Assembly (NCBI GenBank): GCA_965644295.1
Contig: CBFFRP010000651.1
Location: 1-27,261, forward strand
Reading direction: 5' to 3'
Origin: Paraphysomonas bandaiensis
Lineage: Eukaryota > Chrysophyceae
DNA length: 27,261 nt
This document shows, piece after piece, positions 20,147 to 27,261 of this stretch (positions are counted from its first letter, which is position 1; every line of letters starts with the position of its first letter). The position numbers and the translations under genes are program-made. The notes under the pieces were generated by a model that saw nothing but the letters and a program-made list of their open reading frames with translations, searched no databases and was not told the origin of the DNA.

Positions 20147-21070
20147 GGACAGCTCAGTGTGTATATAAGCATATGAAACACGCACATTGAGATCACATCC
20201 CACTGAATCCATGAGCATATAGATCCACATGGTTCATAGAACACTGTGATATTGTATCATGTGGAGACTGGTGAGAAGCACAGGAAGAGATGCCTAGCAG
20301 AGGATGAACTCATCTGTTGTCGTTAGATAGCTGAACGTAAGAGTTATACACCCACCTGTTTGTTTTATATGGTTTCAGTGGTTGCATATCTGTCAGTGAT
20401 GTCTTGGGATGTAAAGGAATGTTGAAGTTTGTTGTTTGTGAGCAAGTGCAAGTTGTAGTTCAAAGATATTTAAGTTATAACCGTTACTCATAGTATTCAG
20501 TAGTAGCTAACCGTGTATTGAGATTAATATCATGACGATAAGTGTATAGCATAGTAGTGAAACAGAAGAATAATGACCATACGAGGTATGAGTGGTAGTA
20601 GATTGAACTTGAAATTGATAAATGATAAGAGATATTGATTATAATTTATTCTACTCATAACCTTCGACAAGAAGAAAGGAGTCTAAACTGCGAAAGTGCC
20701 ATATATCCATATATTGCTTGCTTATTTTACTTACACCTGTCCTCATATTATTTGGCTTTGTATTTGGCAGATAGAATTGATTAGTCTTGATATATTTTAG
20801 TGTGAATATGTTTTTCTTTGTGCCTTGCGGTTAATAATTGAGTGCTGCACTCTCTTTACTCGTTATGATTGGCTAAGTGATGGCTGCATAGCCTACGTGA
20901 AATTACGACAGTATGTAAAATAGAAGACAATGCATATTACTTAGATAATAATCAAAAATGATTAGCTTAGTGTCTTGATTACTTAAATAGGTAATATGGG
21001 TTGAAAATAGGTCGTTTACTTTTTGATGTATTCTTGGATTCCATCTTAGTTACTTGACTACAACACATCA
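20147..21070. other. Intergenic; second copy of the dispersed repeat
   Basis: No gene recognised between the MITE-like cluster and the sulfotransferase stop codon. About 20417-20533 is the inverted counterpart of the repeat at about 13163-13283. The part next to 21070 is the sulfotransferase 3' flank. Confidence 0.6.
20417..20533 (-). repeat. Dispersed repeat, copy 2 (about 117 bp)
   Basis: On the minus strand it reads ACGGTTAGCTACTAC, GAGTAACGGTTATAA, AAATATCTTTGAACTACA and TTGCTCACAAACA, matching 13163-13283 in order and spacing apart from a few small indels. Confidence 0.7.
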
Positions 21071-22308
21071 CTATATCTGTGTTCCTTTGTGATTTTTGGG
21101 ACAGTAAATTTTCGAGAATCTGGCATATTCTTTATTTTCAGTCAGCTGCCGCTCCGCATGCACCATCAACAAATTGTAAAACTTAATATCCAAAGCATTA
21201 ATTTTATACAGCCTTTCCTTTACAGTTTCGTTACTAGACCTGTCACAATGATTAATGTATGGTAGATTCAATTCTCCCCAGAGTTGATGATTGCATTGGA
21301 ATAATTCGAAACAACAGTAAAAGCACAATTTCATACCTGTAGGAAATGTCAGCACTGTGGCGTGACCCCGACCTGTGTTGAGGACTGTAGCACATTCCCA
21401 GTTTGTACTCCATGTAACGCATGTACCTGACAGAATGAACTAAATTCAACCTTAGTCATCAACCAAGAACATACCTATCTAAATTGTCGTCTAATACGAT
21501 AATTACAGATATTAATTCCAATTTGTCAACAGCTTGTTGAACGTTTCTTTTGTCACACTTCAATCCACAGCCCGTCAACATATTTAAATAATAATTGTTC
21601 AATGCTGGCAGGCGTTCAAAACATGGATTCATGACAAAGTCTTCAAAAGAAACGTGCGGAAGTGTTACTCCACAATTAGCTTGTGTCACTTGTTTCTCGT
21701 AAATATGCCTTTTATTGGAATTCTTCGATTTGAAATTGTGATGAAATGTAGAAAACAATCTTTCTATGGGATCCCTAACTGTCATTATGTAGAGTATCTT
21801 TTCATAAGTTAAAATTGGCATAAAAGAATTGAATTCTAATGATCCGAAGTTGGCATTCATCCTCCTCATATCGCGTATGTTTGATTCAAAATTACCATAA
21901 ACATGACGGAAATTGCAGTTATTTGGTAGTGTACGAAATCCATTTTCTTGTGCAGACTTACACATCGTAGTACCCCCTGCATGTATATATCATGAGAGTA
22001 TATATAACGTATACGATTAACAACTACAGCATGCGTATATATGTGTGTATGTGTATGTATGTGTGTGTGTGTATGTGTGTGTGTGTACCTGTCTTGTGGT
22101 TATGTATGTAATATACACTGCAGTTGTTATGTAACAGTGTGTCTCGAGGACTCCTATTCGTGTGCTTCATGTCTGTATGTAGACATAATCTCTCGTTTGA
22201 TTGTCTTGCATGAGCAAACTCATGCGCACTATAGCCACACACTGCAGTATAGTGAGTGCTGCATGTGATCATCACAAGGCACTGGAATACAAACAGTAAC
22301 TGATACAT
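21071..22308 (-). CDS. Type II membrane sulfotransferase (PAPS-dependent), four exons, 326 aa
   Basis: Predicted Golgi carbohydrate sulfotransferase using PAPS. Exons in transcript order: 22089-22308, 21475-21976, 21337-21426 and 21071-21239 (TAG). Introns are 112, 48 and 97 nt. The N-terminus MYQLLFVFQCLVMITC is a short hydrophobic signal-anchor. The 5'-phosphosulfate loop IHNHKTGGTT (Lys72, residues 68-77) is rebuilt exactly by splicing exons 1 and 2. The 3'-phosphate motif is TVRDPIERLFSTFHHNF (Arg141, Ser149). The C-terminal INALDIKFYNLLMVHAER resembles the final helix of the sulfotransferase family 2 group (heparan, chondroitin and galactose sulfotransferases). Several Cys in the luminal part (residues 79, 94 and the CGLKC pair) could form disulfides. 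Acceptor sugar not predictable. Exon 3 (30 codons, YMRYMEYKLGM) is the least conserved part, but splice sites and phase fit. Confidence 0.9.
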
Positions 22309-23245
22309 CAGATGAGAGTGAAGTCACACATATCTTAATAACTGTGTAAATACATCAGTAGAATATCATCCATATCCCACTGAGCACTCACAGTATTGTA
22401 GCTGGCTATAGCTAGTTATGGTATGGAGAGACTGAGTGAGTGAGTGAGAACAGTCACTGTGTATACTAGTATACATATTCTAGTACCCCTACAGGATACG
22501 GTAAGCAGATGTACACCAATACAATTCTAGTAGTACATAGGTACACGTACAACATGATGGATTGTAGGATGTATATATGCATGTCCAATGAAATCGTACT
22601 TATACAATAGTGTAGATGGACAAAAAAAGGGCAATAGTGAAACGACCTCAGTATTGTACGTACATGTACGAGTGATTATGGCATACACACATACCGTATT
22701 CAGTAGGTGGAATGCATATATCTGTACCGTAGTACGTACATGTACGAGTGATTATGGCATACACACATACCGTATTCAGTAGGTGGAATGTATATATGTA
22801 TCTGTACAGCAGTACGATTACATGTGCGTAGGTATGGATACAGTGTTCGTATGTGGAGTAGTAGTGTCCGTAAGACATCCCCAAGACACGTACTGGCACT
22901 GTGTACGTATCTCTATATAGAATCCGTGTGTCTAATTAACTGACTGAGAAGTCTTCATATCAATCATCTAATTGCACTCTATCTCATACGTGTATCTCTT
23001 CTATGATACACTTCTAACTTCACACTTCATTTCACTTCACTTCTACTTCTTCTTTTTTTTAATTTCATAGTAAATATACACACATCTCATACCATACACA
23101 GATCTCATACACAGATCTCATACGCAGATCTCCATACATAACATACCCATACACAGATCTCATACATACGCAGATCTCATACACAGATCCCCATACATAA
23201 CTTCCCCTCTTCATTATACGCATATTGTCTCCTATAAACTCCTAT
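22309..23245. promoter_or_regulatory. Divergent spacer with 76-bp tandem duplication and short repeats
   Basis: Lies between the sulfotransferase start (-) and the GAF-gene start (+), so both promoters must be here. GTACGTACATGTACGAGTG at 22656 is repeated at 22732, a near-perfect 76-bp duplication that contains the palindrome GTACATGTAC. About 23085-23200 has several copies of CAGATCTCATACA. A short (GAGT)n run lies near 22432. No gene found. Confidence 0.65.
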
Positions 23246-23512
23246 ATGACAAACTGTTATACAGAACACGAAGCTCGTGTCCTCAGGTACCCTCACATCT
23301 CATTCCTTTGTCTCTCTTATCGTTCCTAGTCAACTGACAGTCCCACTACCATTAAATGAACTGCATCGCTTAGAAGTCCTCAGAGAGACTCAATTACTCG
23401 ATACTGAGGACAGGTAGAGAGGAGATGATAGTCTTATTGTCTCTGTGTCTGACTGACATGCAGTGATCCGGAGTTTAACAGATACACAGCTATGGGAAGA
23501 AGACTGTTCGAG
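23246..23512 (+). CDS. First three exons of a GAF-domain signalling gene (3' part off the right edge)
   Basis: Exons: 23246-23286, 23330-23413 and 23464-23512, with GT-AG introns of 43 and 50 nt. They encode 58 residues from an ATG at 23246. The protein contains PLPLNELHRLEVLRETQLLD then DPEFNRYTAMGRRLFE, the standard lead-in helices of GAF sensor domains in hybrid histidine kinases (NExxRLxxLxxxxILDT...FDRLTxLAxRLF pattern). Exon 3 ends exactly at a codon boundary before GTATGTG. The 27-bp satellite starts about 28 nt later and runs to the window end. The expected continuation (VPxxLVSLIDxxRxxFKS) is what the first exon at the left edge encodes from position 130, also starting at a codon boundary. 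It is therefore either the 5' half of that gene or of a close paralogue. Confidence 0.85.
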
Positions 23513-23540
23513 GTATGTGATTGGCTACTACCCCTCCATG

Positions 23541-26500
23541 TGTTATATATGGATGATATGCATGTTATGTTATATATGGATGATATGCATGTTATGTTAT
23601 ATATGGATGATAGGCATGTTATGTTATATATGGATGATATGCATGTTATGTTATATATGGATGATAGGCATGTTATGTTATATATGGATGATATGCATGT
23701 TATGTTATATATGGATGATATGCATGTTATGTTATATATGGATGATATGCATGTTATGTTATATATGGATGATAGGCATGTTATGTTATATATGGATGAT
23801 ATGCATGTTATGTTATGTATGGATGATATGCATGTTATGTTATATATGGATGATATGCATGTTATGTTATATATGGATGATATGCATGTTATGTTATATA
23901 TGGATGATATGCATGTTATGTTATATATGGATGATATGCATGTTATGTTATATATGGATGATATGCATGTTATGTTATGTATGGATGATATGCATGTTAT
24001 GTTATATATGGATGATATGCATGTTATGTTATATATGGATGATATGCATGTTATGTTATATATGGATGATAGGCATGTTATGTTATATATGGATGATATG
24101 CATGTTATGTTATATATGGATGATAGGCATGTTATGTTATGTATGGATGATATGCATGTTATGTTATGTATGGATGATATGCATGTTATGTTATATATGG
24201 ATGATATGCATGTTATGTTATATATGGATGATATGCATGTTATGTTATATATGGATGGTATGCATGTTATGTTATATATGGATGATATGCATGTTATGTT
24301 ATATATGGATGATATGCATGTTGTGTTATATATGGATGATATGCATGTTATGTTATATATGGATGATATGCATGTTATGTTATATATGGATGATAGGCAT
24401 GTTATGTTATATATGGATGATAGGGATGTTATGTTATATATGGATGATATGCATGTTATGTTATATATGGATGATATGCATGTTATGTTATATATGGATG
24501 ATAGGCATGTTATGTTATATATGGATGATATGCATGTTATGTTATATATGGATGATATGCATGTTATGTTATATATGGATGATATGCATGTTATGTTATA
24601 TATGGATGATAGGCATGTTATGTTATATATGGATGATAGGCATGTTATGTTATATATGGATGGTAGGCATGTTATGTTATATATGGATGATATGCATGTT
24701 ATGTTATATATGGATGATATGCATGTTATGTTATATATGGATGATATGCATGTTATGTTATATATGGATGATATGCATGTTATGTTATATATGGATGATA
24801 TGCATGTTATGTTATGTATGGATGATATGCATGTTATGTTATATATGGATGATATGCATGTTATGTTATATATGGATGATATGCATGTTATGTTATATAT
24901 GGATGATATGCATGTTATGTTATATATGGATGATATGCATGTTATGTTATATATGGATGATATGCATGTTATGTTATATATGGATGGTATGCATGTTATG
25001 TTATATATGGATGATATGCATGTTATGTTATATATGGATGATATGCATGTTATGTTATATATGGATGATATGCATGTTATGTTATATATGGATGATATGC
25101 ATGTTATGTTATATATGGATGATATGCATGTTATGTTATATATGGATGATAGGCATGTTATGTTATATATGGATGATAGGCATGTTATGTTATATATGGA
25201 TGATATGCATGTTATGTTATATATGGATGATATGCATGTTATGTTATATATGGATGATATGCATGTTATGTTATATATGGATGATATGCATGTTATGTTA
25301 TATATGGATGATATGCATGTTATGTTATATATGGATGATATGCATGTTATGTTATATATGGATGATATGCATGTTATGTTATATATGGATGATATGCATG
25401 TTATGTTATATATGGATGATATGCATGTTATGTTATATATGGATGATATACATGTTATGTTATATATGGATGATATGCATGTTATGTTATATATGGATGA
25501 TATGCATGTTATGTTATATATGGATGATATGCATGTTATGTTATATATGGATGATATGCATGTTATGTTATATATGGATGATATGCATGTTATGTTATAT
25601 ATGGATGATATGCATGTTATGTTATATATGGATGATATGCATGTTATGTTATATATGGATGATAGGCATGTTATGTTATATATGGATGATATGCATGTTA
25701 TGTTATATATGGATGATAGGCATGTTATGTTATATATGGATGATATGCATGTTATGTTATATATGGATGGTATGCATGTTATGTTATATATGGATGATAT
25801 GCATGTTATGTTATATATGGATGATATGCATGTTATGCTATATATGGATGATATGCATGTTATGCTATATATGGATGATATGCATGTTATGTTATGTATG
25901 GATGATATGCATGTTATGTTATATATGGATGATATGCATGTTATGTTATATATGGATGATATGCATGTTATGTTATATATGGATGATATGCATGTTATGT
26001 TATATATGGATGATAGGCATGTTATGTTATATATGGATGATATGCATGTTATGTTATATATGGATGATATGCATGTTATGTTATATATGGATGATATGCA
26101 TGTTATGTTATATATGGATGATATGCATGTTATGTTATATATGGATGATATGCATGTTATGTTATATATGGATGATATGCATGTTATGTTATATATGGAT
26201 GATATGCATGTTATGTTATATATGGATGATATGCATGTTATGTTATGTATGGATGATATGCATGTTATGTTATATATGGATGATATGCATGTTATGTTAT
26301 ATATGGATGATATGCATGTTATGTTATATATGGATGATATGCATGTTATGTTATATATGGATGATATGCATGTTATGTTATATATGGATGGTATGCATGT
26401 TATGTTATATATGGATGATATGCATGTTATGTTATATATGGATGATATGCATGTTATGTTATATATGGATGATATGCATGTTATGTTATGTATGGATGAT

Positions 26501-27261
26501 ATGCATGTTATGTTATATATGGATGATATGCATGTTATGTTATATATGGATGATATGCATGTTATGTTATATATGGATGATATGCATGTTATGTTATATA
26601 TGGATGATATGCATGTTATGTTATATATGGATGGTATGCATGTTATGTTATATATGGATGATATGCATGTTATGTTATATATGGATGATATGCATGTTAT
26701 GTTATATATGGATGATATGCATGTTATGTTATATATGGATGATATGCATGTTATGTTATATATGGATGATATGCATGTTATGTTATATATGGATGATATG
26801 CATGTTATGTTATATATGGATGATATGCATGTTATGTTATGTATGGATGATATGCATGTTATGTTATATATGGGAGATATGCATGTTATGTTATATATGG
26901 ATGATATGCATGTTATGTTATATATGGATGATATGCATGTTATGTTATATATGGATGATATGCATGTTATGTTATATATGGATGATATGCATGTTATGTT
27001 ATATATTGACGATATGCATGTTATGTTATATATGGATGATATGCATGTTATGTTATATATGGATGATATGCATGTTATGTTATATATGGATGATATGCAT
27101 GTTATGTTATATATGGATGATATGCATGTTATGTTATGTATGGATGATATGCATGTTATGTTATATATGGATGATATGCATGTTATGTTATATATGGATG
27201 ATATGCATGTTATGTTATATATGGATGATATGCATGTTATGTTATATATGGATGATATGCA
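23541..27261. repeat. 27-bp satellite, about 138 copies, intronic, runs off the edge
   Basis: At least 3.7 kb of a 27-bp unit (ATATATGGATGATATGCATG plus TTATGTT) of very constant length. Common single-base variants are GATAGGCATG for GATATGCATG, TATGTATGG for TATATATGG, GGATGGTAT for GGATGATAT, and rarely TATGCTATA. Near 26871 one unit reads ATGGGAGAT and near 27006 another reads ATTGACGAT. It begins about 28 nt after the donor at 23513, so it occupies the intron after exon 3 of the GAF gene. The same unit opens the window at 1-96. As 27 is a multiple of three, two plus-strand frames remain open throughout; this is not evidence for coding. Confidence 0.98.

Noticed and set aside
23541-27261. 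Open plus-strand frames over 3.7 kb
   Set aside because: A 27-bp unit without stops in two frames stays open indefinitely. No non-repetitive coding sequence is present.
23541-27261. CRISPR-like regular repeats
   Set aside because: Units are contiguous with no unique spacers, and the setting is a eukaryotic intron. The same applies to the 29-bp and 34-bp arrays.

Overview
This window is nuclear DNA of a unicellular eukaryote. The genes are split by many short spliceosomal introns (mostly 38-112 nt, GT-AG), they end with TAA, TAG and TGA, and the products include a cytosolic ribosomal protein, an eRF1-type methyltransferase, a PP2C phosphatase and a Golgi-type sulfotransferase. A GAF/response-regulator signalling protein and a bacterial-looking NagA argue against an animal or land plant. 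A protist (holozoan, amoebozoan or similar) is plausible, but I cannot name the lineage. Exon structures were built by hand from frame continuity, splice sites and remembered family motifs. No search was run.

Layout, left to right: tail of a 27-bp satellite (1-96) inside an intron; 3' part of a GAF - degenerate histidine kinase - receiver gene (130-1926, +); a repeat-rich gap with a MITE-like element (2436-3019); RPS25/eS25 (3851-6388, -), whose third intron is a 2-kb minisatellite; an ABHD17-like depalmitoylase (6984-8170, +); an SCP2-PH-transmembrane protein (9444-12626, +), whose first intron is a 29-bp minisatellite; a PPM1G-like PP2C phosphatase (13590-15672, -); a (CATA)n array; an N6AMT1/HemK2 methyltransferase (16725-17682, +); an intronless N-acetylglucosamine-6-phosphate deacetylase (18033-19196, -); a (TATG)n array; inverted MITE-like repeats (19520-20146); a type II membrane sulfotransferase (21071-22308, -); the first three exons of a GAF signalling gene (23246-23512, +); and then about 3.7 kb of the same 27-bp satellite up to the window end.

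The genes are unrelated housekeeping and signalling functions and form no operon or pathway. Two observations stand out. First, the 5' exons at the right edge and the 3' exons at the left edge read as one GAF gene, in matching phase, with the same satellite as the joining intron. The window therefore behaves as if circular, tandemly duplicated, or rotated by assembly. Second, every intron longer than 1.8 kb is filled by its own minisatellite, while all other introns are tiny. Within genes, the SCP2-PH-TM architecture and the catalytically degenerate 'hybrid kinase' are the most notable products.
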